64,000 nt of DNA from Panacagrimonas perspica. Lineage in GTDB: Bacteria > Pseudomonadota > Gammaproteobacteria > Nevskiales > Nevskiaceae. The stretch's first letter is position 1; each line of letters opens with the position of its first letter. The notes beneath the pieces are model-generated. The model was not told the origin of the DNA and ran no database searches. It worked only from the letters and a program-made list of their open reading frames with translations. The stretch spans positions 624,898 to 688,897 of the forward strand of contig NZ_SOBT01000009.1 in NCBI RefSeq assembly GCF_004364935.1. The letters run 5' to 3'. Made by a program: the position numbers and the translations under genes. Of this stretch, positions 33,283 to 42,180 are shown piece after piece.

Positions 33283-33630
33283 ATGTCGTTCCGGATCCGC
33301 GTGGCGGACACCTCGCTGGACTTCGCCTGCGGCGAAGCTCAGACGGTGTTGGCTGCCATGAGCGCGGCGGGCAAGCAATGCATGACGGTGGGCTGTCGCA
33401 GCGGAGGCTGCGGGGTGTGCCGGGTGCAGGTGCTCGACGGTCAGTTCGAAACCGGACTGATGAGCCGGGCCGAGGTCTGCGAAGGCGATCTCGCCAAGGG
33501 CATCGTGCTGGCCTGCCAGCTGCTGGCCCGGAGCGATCTGCAGATCAAGGTGCTCGGTCGCAAGAACGTGGACCAGAACGATCCGACCGCGGCGCTGTTC
33601 CGCCGCCTTACCGCGAGAGCCGCCGCATGA
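33283..33630 (+). CDS. Plant-type [2Fe-2S] ferredoxin (XylT/DmpQ-like)
   Basis: A 115-residue ferredoxin with the ligand pattern CRSGGCGVC (C-x4-C-x2-C) and a fourth Cys in VLACQLL. Ferredoxins of the XylT/DmpQ group re-reduce the iron of catechol 2,3-dioxygenase when it becomes oxidised. It heads the meta-cleavage operon that also encodes that dioxygenase, which makes this role likely. It overlaps the next gene as ATGA. Confidence 0.87.
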   Translation: MSFRIRVADTSLDFACGEAQTVLAAMSAAGKQCMTVGCRSGGCGVCRVQVLDGQFETGLMSRAEVCEGDLAKGIVLACQLLARSDLQIKVLGRKNVDQNDPTAALFRRLTARAAA

Positions 33631-34067
33631 GCAACGCCCCTTCTTCGACGGTGTCGGTCGCTCAGGCCGTCATCCATCACGCCGCCGCGATCCGCGTGAT
33701 CCAGGCCGCGCTGGCCAAGGCCGAGGGCCTGGGCATCAAGGTGTGCGTCAGCGTGGTGGACAGCGCGGGCACGCTCGCGGGCTTCGCGCGCATGCCGGGC
33801 GCTTTCCTGATCTCCGGCGACATCGCGACGAAGAAGGCGCACGCCGCGGTGTCCATCGGCGTGCCGGCCGATCTGGTCGAGCAGGCCTTGTCGCAGGAAG
33901 CGCCGCGCGTTCGCGAAGGCATCGTGCAGACCGGCTTCATGATGATCCGCGGCAGCTTCCCGCTGCGTGCGGGTGAGGCTCTGATCGGAGCCGTCGGCGT
34001 CTCGGGTGGCAGCGAGGCGCAGGACGTGGAATGTGCGCAGGCCGGCGTCGCCGCCCTGCTGGCTTAG
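33627..34067 (+). CDS. GlcG/HbpS-like (DUF336) protein
   Basis: A 146-residue protein of the GlcG/HbpS family (KVCVSVVDSAGTLAGFARMPGAF, IATKKAHAAVS, PLRAGEALIGAVGVSGG). The family includes haem-binding HbpS and PduO C-terminal-like domains, and small members are often inserted in aromatic meta-cleavage operons, where no firm function is known. It overlaps the ferredoxin gene and lies 15 bp before dmpC. Confidence 0.83.
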   Translation: MSNAPSSTVSVAQAVIHHAAAIRVIQAALAKAEGLGIKVCVSVVDSAGTLAGFARMPGAFLISGDIATKKAHAAVSIGVPADLVEQALSQEAPRVREGIVQTGFMMIRGSFPLRAGEALIGAVGVSGGSEAQDVECAQAGVAALLA

Positions 34068-34082
34068 CAATCGAGAAACCAC

Positions 34083-35543
34083 ATGGAACCGACACAGTTC
34101 AAGCACTTCATCAACGGCGAATTCGTCGGCAGCGCCAAGACCTTCGAGAAGCGCCGCCCCAGCGACAACGCGCTGGTCGGCTACATCCACGAGGGCGGGC
34201 AGGCCGAAGTCGATGCGGCCGTGGCCGCCGGGCGTGCCGCGATGAAGGGACCGTGGGGCAAGATGACCGTGGAGCAGCGCACCGAGCTGCTGCACAAGGT
34301 CGCCGACGAGATCACGCGGCGCTTCGCCGACTTCGTGCAGGCCGAGATGAACGACACCGGCCAGCCGAAATCGATGATGGAGCACGCGATGATTCCGCGC
34401 GGTGCGGCCAACTTCAAGATCTTCGCCGACGTGGTGAAGAACGTGCCCACCGAGAGCTTCATGATGCCGACGCCCGATGGCGCCGGCGCGCTGAACTACG
34501 CGATCCGCGTGCCCAAGGGCGTGATCGCCGTGGTGTGCCCGTGGAACGCGCCTCTGCTGCTGATGACCTGGAAAGTGGGCCCGGCGCTGGCTTGCGGCAA
34601 CACCGTGGTGGTCAAGCCTTCGGAAGAGACGCCTGCCTCGGCGACGCTGCTCGGCGAAGTGATGAACGCGGTCGGCGTGCCCAAGGGGGTCTACAACGTC
34701 GTGCACGGCTTCGGCCCGAACTCCGCGGGTGAAGCACTGACCAAGCACAAGGGCGTGGCGGCGATCACGTTCACCGGCGAGACGCGCACCGGCACGGCGA
34801 TCATGAAGGCGGCAGCCGACGGCGTGCGCAACGTGTCGTTCGAGATGGGCGGCAAGAACGCCGGCATCGTCTTCGCCGATTGCGACCTCGATGCGGCGAT
34901 CGAAGGCATCGGTCGCGCGGCGTTCCTGAACTGCGGGCAGATCTGCCTGGGCACGGAGCGCGTCTACGTCGAGCGCCCGCTGTTCGACAAGTTCGTGGCC
35001 GCGATGAAGGCCAAGGCCGAATCGCTGAAGCCCGGAGCACCGGAGGAGAAGACCACGGGCCTGGGTCCGCTGATCTCCGACGAGCACAAGCGCAAGGTGC
35101 TGGGCTACTACGACAAGGCCAAGGCCGAGGGCGCCACGATCGTCACCGGCGGCGGCGTGCCGCAGATGGCGGGCGAACTGGCGAACGGCAACTGGGTGCA
35201 GCCGACGGTCTGGACCGGCCTGCCCGAGACCGCGAGCGTCGTGCGCGAGGAGATCTTCGGACCCTGCTGCCACATCTCGCCGTTCGATACCGAGGACGAG
35301 GTGATCGACAAGGCCAACGCCACCGAGTACGGCTTGTCCACGACGATCTGGACCACGAACCTGGCGCGCGCCCATCGCGTCGCCGCCAAGGTCGACGTCG
35401 GCATCACGTGGATCAACAGCTGGTTCCTGCGCGACCTGCGCACCCCGTTCGGCGGCAGCAAGCAGAGCGGCATCGGCCGCGAAGGCGGCGTGCATTCGCT
35501 CGAGTTCTACACCGAGATGCGAAACATCTGCGTGAAGCTGTGA
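34083..35543 (+). CDS. dmpC: 2-hydroxymuconic semialdehyde dehydrogenase
   Basis: NAD-dependent aldehyde dehydrogenase of 486 residues (XylG/DmpC group) oxidising 2-hydroxymuconate semialdehyde to 2-hydroxymuconate (4-oxalocrotonate enol). Seen: PWNAPLLLMTWKVGPALACGN, the catalytic Glu in FEMGGKN, the catalytic Cys in NCGQICLGTE, and EEIFGPCCHISPF. With no ring-fission hydrolase gene in the operon, this dehydrogenase branch carries the flux. Confidence 0.92.
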   Translation: MEPTQFKHFINGEFVGSAKTFEKRRPSDNALVGYIHEGGQAEVDAAVAAGRAAMKGPWGKMTVEQRTELLHKVADEITRRFADFVQAEMNDTGQPKSMMEHAMIPRGAANFKIFADVVKNVPTESFMMPTPDGAGALNYAIRVPKGVIAVVCPWNAPLLLMTWKVGPALACGNTVVVKPSEETPASATLLGEVMNAVGVPKGVYNVVHGFGPNSAGEALTKHKGVAAITFTGETRTGTAIMKAAADGVRNVSFEMGGKNAGIVFADCDLDAAIEGIGRAAFLNCGQICLGTERVYVERPLFDKFVAAMKAKAESLKPGAPEEKTTGLGPLISDEHKRKVLGYYDKAKAEGATIVTGGGVPQMAGELANGNWVQPTVWTGLPETASVVREEIFGPCCHISPFDTEDEVIDKANATEYGLSTTIWTTNLARAHRVAAKVDVGITWINSWFLRDLRTPFGGSKQSGIGREGGVHSLEFYTEMRNICVKL

Positions 35544-35563
35544 CGTGAAGCTATGAAAGTCTA

Positions 35564-35643
35564 TCAACGCAAAGGCGCAGAGATCGCAAAGGTACCCGCT
35601 CCTGCTTTGTCTTCACTTTACGTCCTCTGCGCCTCCGCGTTGA
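35564..35643. repeat. CGCAAAGG-family inverted repeat, copy 3 (decayed)
   Basis: AACGCAAAGGCGCAGAG on the left pairs with CTCTGCGCCTCCGCGTT on the right; the inner part no longer pairs well. Between dmpC and dmpE. Confidence 0.8.
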
Positions 35644-35671
35644 AAGCGTTTGCCAAACACGGCCTGACACC

Positions 35672-36466
35672 ATGACCCCAGAACAGATCAACCACTACGG
35701 CGACGAGCTGTACAACGCCTTCCTGACGCGCACCACGGTCGCGCCGCTGCTCGGCCGTGCCGAGGGCATCACCATCGAGCACGCGTACCGCATCCAGGAG
35801 CGCTTCGTCTCGCACCGGCTGAAGGCTGGCGAGAAGATCGTCGGCAAGAAGATCGGCGTCACGTCCAAGGCCGTGCAGGACATGATTGGCGTCAAGCAGC
35901 CGGACTTCGGGCAGCTCACGTCCGGCATGCACTACGAAGAAGGCGCGGACCTGCCGATCGGCGGGCTGATCCAGCCCAAGGCCGAAGCCGAAGTGGCATT
36001 CGTGCTCAAGCGTGACCTGAAGGGCCCGGGCATCACCGCCACGGACGTGATCCGCGCCACCGATTACGTCGTGCCCTGCTTCGAGATCGTGGACTCCCGC
36101 ATCACCGACTGGAAGATCAAGATCCAGGACACGGTGGCGGACAACGCCTCCTGCGGCGTCTACATGCTGGGCAAGGACAAGAAGAAGCTGACCGACCTGG
36201 ATCTCACACTCGCGGGCATGGTGCTGGAGATCAACGGCGAGCTGTTCAGCACCGCGGCCGGCGCCGCCGTGCAGGGCGGGCCCGTCAACGCCGTCGTATG
36301 GCTGGCCAACACGCTGGGCGCGCTGGGCATTCCGTTCCTCGCCGGCGAAGTGATCCTGTCGGGATCGCAGTCGATGCTGATCCCGGCCAAGGTCGGCGAT
36401 TCCTTCAAGTGCACCGTGGGCGGACTGGGTTCCTGCACGGTGCGTTTCTCCGGAGCCGTGAAATGA
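35672..36466 (+). CDS. dmpE: 2-oxopent-4-enoate (2-hydroxypentadienoate) hydratase
   Basis: A 264-residue fumarylacetoacetase-like-fold hydratase of the DmpE/XylJ group, adding water to 2-hydroxypenta-2,4-dienoate to form 4-hydroxy-2-oxovalerate. Seen: GKKIGVTSKAVQDMIGV, QPKAEAEVAFVL, EIVDSRITDW and GSQSMLIPAKVGDS. The stop overlaps the ATG of dmpH; hydratase and decarboxylase of this pathway form a complex, so coupled synthesis is expected. Confidence 0.92.
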   Translation: MTPEQINHYGDELYNAFLTRTTVAPLLGRAEGITIEHAYRIQERFVSHRLKAGEKIVGKKIGVTSKAVQDMIGVKQPDFGQLTSGMHYEEGADLPIGGLIQPKAEAEVAFVLKRDLKGPGITATDVIRATDYVVPCFEIVDSRITDWKIKIQDTVADNASCGVYMLGKDKKKLTDLDLTLAGMVLEINGELFSTAAGAAVQGGPVNAVVWLANTLGALGIPFLAGEVILSGSQSMLIPAKVGDSFKCTVGGLGSCTVRFSGAVK

Positions 36467-37251
36467 GCCTCGATGCCAAGACCATTTCGGCGCTGACCGA
36501 TCGCGTGCTGCACGCGCAGGACCACGCGCACACCATTTCCAAGCTGACCGACGAGCATCCGTCGATGACCGTCGATGACGGTTACGCGGTGCAGGACGAG
36601 CTGCGCCGTCGCTGGATCGCGCGCGGCGATCGCCCGGTCGGCGTGAAAGCCGGCCTGACGTCGAAAGCCAAGATGCAGCAGATGGGCGTCGACGTGCCGG
36701 GCTTCGGCATCCTGATGTCGAGCATGGCGCGGCCCGAGAACGGCCTGATCGAGATGGACCAGCTCGTCCACCCGCGCATCGAGGCCGAGATCGCCTTCGT
36801 GCTCAAGAGCGAACTCAAGGGCAAGGGCCTGACGATCGAGCAGGTCATCGAGGCCACCGACTACATCATCCCGGCGGTCGAGGTCATCGACTCGCGCTTC
36901 GAGAAGTTCAAGTTCGACCTGGTCAGCGTGATCGCCGACAACTGCAGCAGCAGCCGCTACGTCACCGGCGGGCGTCCGCTCGATCCGCGCAAGGTGGACC
37001 TGCGCACGATCGGCGTCGTCATCGAGAAGAACGGCGAGATCCAGGCGCTCGGCGCCAGCGCCGCGGTGCTCAACCACCCGGCCAACGCGATCATCATGCT
37101 CGCGGACCATCTCGCGGCGCGCGGTGAATCGCTGCCCGCGGGCAGCTACATCATGACGGGTGGAATTACCGAGGCCATCCCGGTTTCGCGCGGCGACAAC
37201 GTGGTTGCGCGCTTCCAGGACATGGGCAGCATTTCGTTCAAGTTCGTTTGA
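36463..37251 (+). CDS. dmpH: 4-oxalocrotonate decarboxylase
   Basis: A 262-residue paralogue of the hydratase (DmpH/XylI) that decarboxylates 2-oxo-3-hexenedioate to 2-hydroxypentadienoate with Mg2+. Seen: GVKAGLTSKAKMQQMGV, HPRIEAEIAFVLKSEL, EVIDSRFEKFKF, and TGGITEAIPVSRGD. Start at 36463 is fixed by the ATGA overlap and by homology. A long hairpin repeat follows it before dmpI. Confidence 0.92.
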   Translation: MSLDAKTISALTDRVLHAQDHAHTISKLTDEHPSMTVDDGYAVQDELRRRWIARGDRPVGVKAGLTSKAKMQQMGVDVPGFGILMSSMARPENGLIEMDQLVHPRIEAEIAFVLKSELKGKGLTIEQVIEATDYIIPAVEVIDSRFEKFKFDLVSVIADNCSSSRYVTGGRPLDPRKVDLRTIGVVIEKNGEIQALGASAAVLNHPANAIIMLADHLAARGESLPAGSYIMTGGITEAIPVSRGDNVVARFQDMGSISFKFV

Positions 37252-37265
37252 CGTCAAAAACTTTC

Positions 37266-37361
37266 AGCGCAAAGGACGCAAAGGAAAAAGAGAGAACGCA
37301 AAGAAAACCTTCGTGATAAAAATCTTTGCGCCCTCTCTTTTTCCTTTGCGCCCTTTGCGTC
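37266..37361. repeat. CGCAAAGG-family long inverted repeat, copy 4
   Basis: Arms 37266-37304 and 37323-37361, 39 nt each, pair with only a few mismatches around an 18-nt loop (arm contains GCAAAGGAAAAAGAGAG). Between dmpH and dmpI, ending 33 bp before the dmpI start. Confidence 0.92.
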
Positions 37362-37394
37362 AAATCTTTTCGCTTTTGCAGGAGACCCGCTCAC

Positions 37395-37667
37395 ATGCCC
37401 ATCATCCAGTTCAACATGCTCGAAGGTCGCACGACCGAAATGAAGCGCGAGCTCGCCGCCAAGGTGACCGACACGGTCGTCGCGGTTCTCGGCGTCAAGC
37501 GTGAGACCGTGCGCATCCTGATCCACGAAATGGGGCTGCAGGACTTCTCGGTCGGCGGCGTCACCGCGCAGGACCGGCTCGCAGCGAACGGCGCCGCCGT
37601 GAATGCCGCAGGCGCACCGACCGATTACAACGCAACAGTATTGGAAACCGCCGGAGCCAAGGCATGA
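37395..37667 (+). CDS. dmpI: 4-oxalocrotonate tautomerase with C-terminal extension
   Basis: Converts the enol to the keto form of 4-oxalocrotonate. All key residues of the family are present in mature numbering: Pro1 (general base), Arg11, Arg39 and Phe50. The usual length is about 62 residues; this one has 90, with an Ala/Gly-rich tail of about 28 residues ([20 protein letters not shown]) of unknown role. AGGAG lies 11 bp before the ATG. It overlaps dmpF by 4 bp. Confidence 0.92.
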   Translation: MPIIQFNMLEGRTTEMKRELAAKVTDTVVAVLGVKRETVRILIHEMGLQDFSVGGVTAQDRLAANGAAVNAAGAPTDYNATVLETAGAKA

Positions 37668-38584
37668 GCAACAAGATCAAGTGCGCGATCATCGGGCCCG
37701 GCAACATCGGCACCGACCTGATCTACAAGCTCAAGCGCAGCCCGGTGCTGGAACCGGTCTGGATGGTCGGCATCGATCCGACGTCCGAAGGCCTGGTCCG
37801 CGCCCGTGACATGGGCCTCAAGACCACGGACAAGGGCGTCGACGGCCTGCTGCCGCATGTCCTGGCCGACGGCGTGCAGATCGCGTTCGACGCGACCTCC
37901 GCCTACGTGCACAAGTCCAACTCGGACAAGCTCAACGCGCTCGGCGTGCTGATGATCGACCTGACGCCGGCCGCCATCGGCGGGCTGTGCGTTCCGCCGG
38001 TGAACCTCAAGCAGCACGCCGAGGCGCAGGCAATGAACGTCAACATGATCAGCTGCGCGGGCCAGGCGACGATTCCGATCGTGCACGGCGTGTCGCGCAT
38101 CCAGCCGGTGAAGTACGCCGAGATCATCGCGAGCACCGCGAGCAAGTCGATCGGCCCCGGCACGCGCGCCAATCTCGACGAGTTCACGTTCACCACTTCC
38201 GGCGCCATCGAGAAGATCGGCGGCGCGAAGAAGGGCAAGGCGCTGATCGTGGTCAATCCGGCGGAGCCGCCGATGATCATGCGCAACACGATCTATTGCC
38301 TGACCGAAGAGGCGCCCGACCAGGCGCGCATCACCGAGTCGGTCCTGCAGATGATCACCGAAGTGCAGAAGTACGTACCGGGCTACCGGCTGGTCAACGG
38401 CCCCGTGTTCGACGGCAACAAGGTCGCCGTGTGGATGGAAGTCGAAGGTCTGGGCGATTACCTGCCCAAGTACGCCGGCAACCTCGACATCATGACCGCC
38501 GCCGCAGCGCGCACCGCCGAGATGTTCGCCGCCGAGATCCTGGCCGGGCGCTACAACCTGCGTCCTGTGAAGCAGGCCGCCTGA
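37664..38584 (+). CDS. dmpF: Acetaldehyde dehydrogenase (acylating)
   Basis: A 306-residue CoA-acylating acetaldehyde dehydrogenase (DmpF/BphJ/MhpF) turning acetaldehyde, CoA and NAD+ into acetyl-CoA. Rossmann motif [12 protein letters not shown] at the N-terminus, the catalytic Cys in [11 protein letters not shown], and the C-terminal domain [13 protein letters not shown]. It forms a channelling complex with the aldolase encoded next, so free acetaldehyde is not released. Confidence 0.94.
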   Translation: MSNKIKCAIIGPGNIGTDLIYKLKRSPVLEPVWMVGIDPTSEGLVRARDMGLKTTDKGVDGLLPHVLADGVQIAFDATSAYVHKSNSDKLNALGVLMIDLTPAAIGGLCVPPVNLKQHAEAQAMNVNMISCAGQATIPIVHGVSRIQPVKYAEIIASTASKSIGPGTRANLDEFTFTTSGAIEKIGGAKKGKALIVVNPAEPPMIMRNTIYCLTEEAPDQARITESVLQMITEVQKYVPGYRLVNGPVFDGNKVAVWMEVEGLGDYLPKYAGNLDIMTAAAARTAEMFAAEILAGRYNLRPVKQAA

Positions 38585-38612
38585 TCAAGCAGCACGAGAA
38601 GAGGAACAGACG

Positions 38613-39695
38613 ATGACCCACGTGATCAATCGCCAGGGCCGCAAGGTCCTGATCCACGAAATGGCGCTGCGCGACGGCATGCATGCCAAGCGCGAGCAGA
38701 TCTCCACCGAGCAGATGATCAAGGTCGCCACCGCGCTCGACGACGCCGGTGTGCCGCTGATCCAGGTCACGCACGGCGCCGGACTCGGTGGGCAGTCCCT
38801 GCAGCACGGTTTTTCGCCGCACAGCAACGAGGAATACTGGGACGCCGTCGTGCCGAAGATGAAGCAGGCCACGATCTCGGCGCTGCTGATCCCGGGCCTG
38901 GGCACGATGAAGGATCTGCAGAGCGCCTATGACCACGGCGTGCGCAGCGTGCACGTGGCCACGCACTGCACCGAGGCCGACACCAGCCCGCAGCACATCG
39001 CCTACGCGCGCAAGCTCGGCATGGATACGACGGGCTTCCTGATGATGGCGCACCTCAACGATCCGAAGAGCCTGGCCGAACAGGGCAAGCTCATGGAGTC
39101 CTACGGCGCGCTGACGGTCTACGTGGTCGACTCGGCTGGCTACATGCTGCCGGGCGACGTGACGGCGCGCATAAAGGCGTTGCGTGACGTGCTCAAGCCG
39201 GAGACCGAGATCGGCTTCCACGGCCACCACAACCTCGGCATGGGCATCGCCAATTCGCTGGCCGCGATCGATCAGGGTGCGACGCGCATCGACGCTTCGG
39301 TGGGTGGCCTGGGCGCTGGCGCCGGCAACACGCCGACGGAAGTCTTCGTCGCCGTGTGCGATCGCATGGGCATCTCCACCGGCTGCGATCTGTTCAAGCT
39401 GATGGACACGACGCAGGACATCATCTTTCCGATGATGGATCACATCGTGCGCGTGGACCGCTCGTCGCTGACGCTCGGATTCGCCGGCGTGTATTCGACG
39501 TTCCTGCTACATGCCGAACGGCTGGGCAAGAAGTACGGCATTCCGTCGCGCGACATCCTGGTCGAGCTGGGCAAGAAGAAGATGATCGGCGGCCAGGAAG
39601 ACATGATCGAGGACACCGCGCTGACCCTGGCCAAGGAACGCGGGCTGATCCCCGGCGGCAATTCGGACAAGGTCACGCCGCTGCGCGCGGCCTGA
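38613..39695 (+). CDS. dmpG: 4-hydroxy-2-oxovalerate aldolase
   Basis: A 360-residue HMGL-like TIM-barrel aldolase (DmpG/BphI/MhpE) splitting 4-hydroxy-2-oxovalerate into pyruvate and acetaldehyde. Seen: [15 protein letters not shown] with the catalytic Arg and metal Asp, [12 protein letters not shown], the metal ligands in [11 protein letters not shown], and [12 protein letters not shown]. It partners DmpF, whose gene precedes it by 28 bp. A short GC hairpin and an AT-rich stretch (39718-39735) separate it from the dioxygenase gene. Confidence 0.94.
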   Translation: MTHVINRQGRKVLIHEMALRDGMHAKREQISTEQMIKVATALDDAGVPLIQVTHGAGLGGQSLQHGFSPHSNEEYWDAVVPKMKQATISALLIPGLGTMKDLQSAYDHGVRSVHVATHCTEADTSPQHIAYARKLGMDTTGFLMMAHLNDPKSLAEQGKLMESYGALTVYVVDSAGYMLPGDVTARIKALRDVLKPETEIGFHGHHNLGMGIANSLAAIDQGATRIDASVGGLGAGAGNTPTEVFVAVCDRMGISTGCDLFKLMDTTQDIIFPMMDHIVRVDRSSLTLGFAGVYSTFLLHAERLGKKYGIPSRDILVELGKKKMIGGQEDMIEDTALTLAKERGLIPGGNSDKVTPLRAA

Positions 39696-39760
39696 TCGCA
39701 CCCGGCCCATCCGGGCCGCGGTACATATAAAGAGACAAGCGGGACTACTGGAGAATCGAG

Positions 39761-40693
39761 ATGGCTTTGCGAGGATTGCTGCGGGTAGGCGAAGTCTGCA
39801 TCCGCGTGATGGACATGAAGAAGGCACGCCGTCACTACGACGAGATCATGGGCCTGCACGAAGTGATGGAAGGGCCGGATGGCAAGGTCTACTACAAGTG
39901 CTGGGACGAGCATGACCATCACAGCATCATCCTGAATCCGTCCGATCGTCCGGGCATGGATTACTTCGCGTTCAAGGTGAGCTCGGATTCGGTGCTGACG
40001 GACCTCGAGCCGAAGATCGAGAAGTTCGGCCTCAAGGTGAAACACATCGCGGCCGGCGTGTACCCGAAGAGCGGCCGCCGCCTGGAATTCGTGCTGCCCA
40101 CCGGGCACACGATGCACCTGTACGCGGAGAAGGAGCAGATCGGCAACACGATGCCCACGCTCAACCCGGGCGTGACGCCGGACGACGGCGTCGTGCGCGG
40201 CTGCCACATCAACCGCGTCGACCACCTGCTGCTGGGCGGACAACACATCCAGGAGAGCGCGCGCCTGTTCATGGAAGTGTTCGACTTCGATCTGTCGGAG
40301 CGCTTCGTCGAGAAGGAATCGCAGATGCCGCTGGCGATGTTCCTGACCTGCTCGACCAAGCCGCACGACATCGCGTTCGTGCTGCAGCCCGAGCAGAACA
40401 AGTACCACCACACCTCGTTCTGGCTGGAGTCCTCGCACGACGTCACCAAGGCGGCGGATCGCCTCGGCAAGTACCGCGTGCCCATCGACGTAGGGCCCAA
40501 TCGCCACGGCATCACGCGCGGCGCGACGATCTATTTCTTCGATCCTTCCGGCAATCGCTGCGAGGTCTTTGCGGAAGGCTATGTGCACTACCCGGATACG
40601 CCGACGCTGACCTGGGACACCACCGACGCGGGGCATGCGACGTTCTCGCAGGACAACATCGTGCGCGAGAGTTTCCTGCAGGTACTGACTTAG
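39761..40693 (+). CDS. dmpB: Catechol 2,3-dioxygenase (extradiol)
   Basis: Type I extradiol dioxygenase with two vicinal-oxygen-chelate modules, 310 residues, of the XylE/DmpB group. The Fe(II) ligands are His155 (NRVDHLLL), the His at 216/217 (KYHHTSFW) and Glu268 (GNRCEVFAEGY); the catalytic Tyr lies in the same C-terminal segment. It opens catechol or alkylcatechols to 2-hydroxymuconate semialdehydes, the entry step for the enzymes encoded before it. Unlike the Pseudomonas dmp operon it sits near the end, not the beginning. CTGGAG precedes the ATG. Confidence 0.94.
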   Translation: MALRGLLRVGEVCIRVMDMKKARRHYDEIMGLHEVMEGPDGKVYYKCWDEHDHHSIILNPSDRPGMDYFAFKVSSDSVLTDLEPKIEKFGLKVKHIAAGVYPKSGRRLEFVLPTGHTMHLYAEKEQIGNTMPTLNPGVTPDDGVVRGCHINRVDHLLLGGQHIQESARLFMEVFDFDLSERFVEKESQMPLAMFLTCSTKPHDIAFVLQPEQNKYHHTSFWLESSHDVTKAADRLGKYRVPIDVGPNRHGITRGATIYFFDPSGNRCEVFAEGYVHYPDTPTLTWDTTDAGHATFSQDNIVRESFLQVLT

Positions 40694-40721
40694 AAGAGCT
40701 TCGCTCGATCCGTAGCAATCC

Positions 40722-40790
40722 GTAGCCCGGACGAAGTCCGGGGTTCGGGTCTCTGAAGCGAGGCGCGATCCCGGACTTCGTCCGGGCTAC
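40722..40790. repeat. REP-like inverted repeat element
   Basis: Two CCCGGACGAAGTCCGGG-type hairpins, ends GTAG/CTAC, preceded by a partial duplicate CCGTAGCAAT. Between the dioxygenase and the SDR gene. Confidence 0.9.
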
Positions 40791-40811
40791 GGGTTGTGAT
40801 CATCACTTTCA

Positions 40812-40872
40812 AACGAGGCCTATCGGCCCCGTTCTATTGAAAAATAATCCCGGGAAATTCCCGGGATTTTTC
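40812..40872 (+). terminator. Two hairpins, the second followed by a T run
   Basis: AACGAGGCC-TATC-GGCCCCGTT (40812-40833), then ATCCCGGG-AAATT-CCCGGGAT (40847-40867) followed by TTTTTC. The second looks like an intrinsic terminator. Because the SDR gene begins only 18 bp later, it may end the meta operon or act as an attenuator ahead of the SDR gene. Confidence 0.6.
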
Positions 40873-40889
40873 ATTCAGGAGTTCCTCGA

Positions 40890-41645
40890 ATGGCAGCAAC
40901 CCAGGAAATCGCCGTCGTTGTCGGCGCCACCGGCGCAATGGGACAGGTCATCGTCCGTCGCCTCGCCGCTCGCGGCCTGAAGGTCGTCGCGGTGGCGCGT
41001 TCGGCAGAGGCCGTGGCTTCGCTCGTGGCGTCCAGCAAGAACGTCGTGCCCTGCGCTGCCGACATCTCGTCGGATTCCTCGATCGAAGCGATCCGTGCAG
41101 CCGCCGACGGCCCGGTGCGCGTCGTCGTGCACGGCCCTGGTGTGGCGGTGGTGGGTGGCGTGCTCGAAGCGCCGACCGCGGCTGTTGTGGATGCCGTGAA
41201 CATCAAGGTGGGCGGCATGCTGCGGCTCGTTCGTGCGGTCGACGCGAAGCTGTCCACGGGATCGCGGCTGATCGCGATCGGTGGCCACTACGGTTCCGAG
41301 CCGAGCCCCTATGCCGCGACCGCGGGTGTCGGCAACGCGGCTCTGACCAACCTCGTGAAGCAGATGTCCTGGGCCTACGGAGCGCGCGGCATCACGGCGC
41401 ACCTGATCGCACCCGGCCCGGCCGACACCGATCGGCTGCATCGCCTTGCGGCGGCCCGCGCCACGCGCGACGGCATCAGCCTGGACGAAGTGCTGGGCCA
41501 GATGAGGAAGGAGTCGGCGATCGGAGAATTCACGACGGTCGAGCAGATAGCGTGGGCCGTCGAGACGCTGCTCGCGCCGGAGGCGAATGCGCTTGCAGGT
41601 AGCACCTTGTTCATGGATGCCGGGCGTCGCAAGGCGATCCCTTAG
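40890..41645 (+). CDS. Short-chain dehydrogenase/reductase family protein
   Basis: A 251-residue Rossmann-fold protein with the N-terminal cofactor motif GATGAMGQ, HGPGVAVVGG in place of NNAG, and the C-terminal SDR ending SGSTLFMDAGR-like (LAGSTLFMDAG). After the expected Tyr (SPYAATAGVGNAAL) the Lys of YxxxK is replaced by Ala, so catalysis is uncertain. AGGAG lies 8 bp before the ATG. Position after the meta operon suggests a linked function, for example dehydrogenation of a dihydrodiol, but the sequence does not prove it. Confidence 0.8.
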   Translation: MAATQEIAVVVGATGAMGQVIVRRLAARGLKVVAVARSAEAVASLVASSKNVVPCAADISSDSSIEAIRAAADGPVRVVVHGPGVAVVGGVLEAPTAAVVDAVNIKVGGMLRLVRAVDAKLSTGSRLIAIGGHYGSEPSPYAATAGVGNAALTNLVKQMSWAYGARGITAHLIAPGPADTDRLHRLAAARATRDGISLDEVLGQMRKESAIGEFTTVEQIAWAVETLLAPEANALAGSTLFMDAGRRKAIP

Positions 41646-41649
41646 TTCC

Positions 41650-41718
41650 GTAGCCCGGACGAAGTCCGGGGTTTCTGCTCGGCGGTCGAGGAACCGCCCC
41701 GGACTTCGTCCGGGCTAC
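41650..41718. repeat. REP-like inverted repeat element
   Basis: Two CCCGGACGAAGTCCGGG-type hairpins, ends GTAG/CTAC, 4 bp after the SDR stop and 30 bp before the tautomerase start. Confidence 0.92.
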
Positions 41719-41748
41719 GACGGCGAACCAATTTCTGGAGACCTTACG

Positions 41749-42180
41749 ATGCCCATCCTCGAATACCACCTGACCGAAAATCAGTACTCCGACGCCCAGT
41801 GCGAGAAGCTGCTCGTCGAGTCGAGCAAGCTCTACGCCGAGATCCTGAAGAGCCCGCTGGACCGCGTGCGCGTGGTCATCCACGAGCACAAGGCCTCGAA
41901 GGTCGCGGTCGGCGGCGTGATGATGAACCAGGGCGGCAAGTCCGCGCCGTTCTTCTTCTTCCTCGCGCTGCTGGGCCGACCCGAGAACGAACGGCATGCG
42001 CTGCTCACCGGCTTCACCGACCTGGTCGTGAATATCCTGGGCGCCGAGCGCGCCGCAGTGCGCGGCGGATGCTGGACGATTCCGCCGGAAGACTGGGCGA
42101 TCGGCGGCACGCCGGCGAGCGTGTTGCGTGCGGCGGAGGTCAGGGCGCGGGCGGAAGCGGCGGCGAAAACCCAACCGTAG
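41749..42180 (+). CDS. Tautomerase-superfamily protein with N-terminal proline
   Basis: A 143-residue protein with Pro directly after the initiator Met (MPILEYHLTENQYSD) and the beta-alpha-beta pattern of 4-oxalocrotonate tautomerases (RVRVVIHEHKASKVAVGG). It is about twice the size of DmpI, and Arg11 of the canonical enzyme is Gln here, so a different substrate is likely. It is the last gene in the meta-cleavage direction. CTGGAG lies 9 bp upstream. The TAG stop belongs to the following repeat. Confidence 0.8.
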   Translation: MPILEYHLTENQYSDAQCEKLLVESSKLYAEILKSPLDRVRVVIHEHKASKVAVGGVMMNQGGKSAPFFFFLALLGRPENERHALLTGFTDLVVNILGAERAAVRGGCWTIPPEDWAIGGTPASVLRAAEVRARAEAAAKTQP

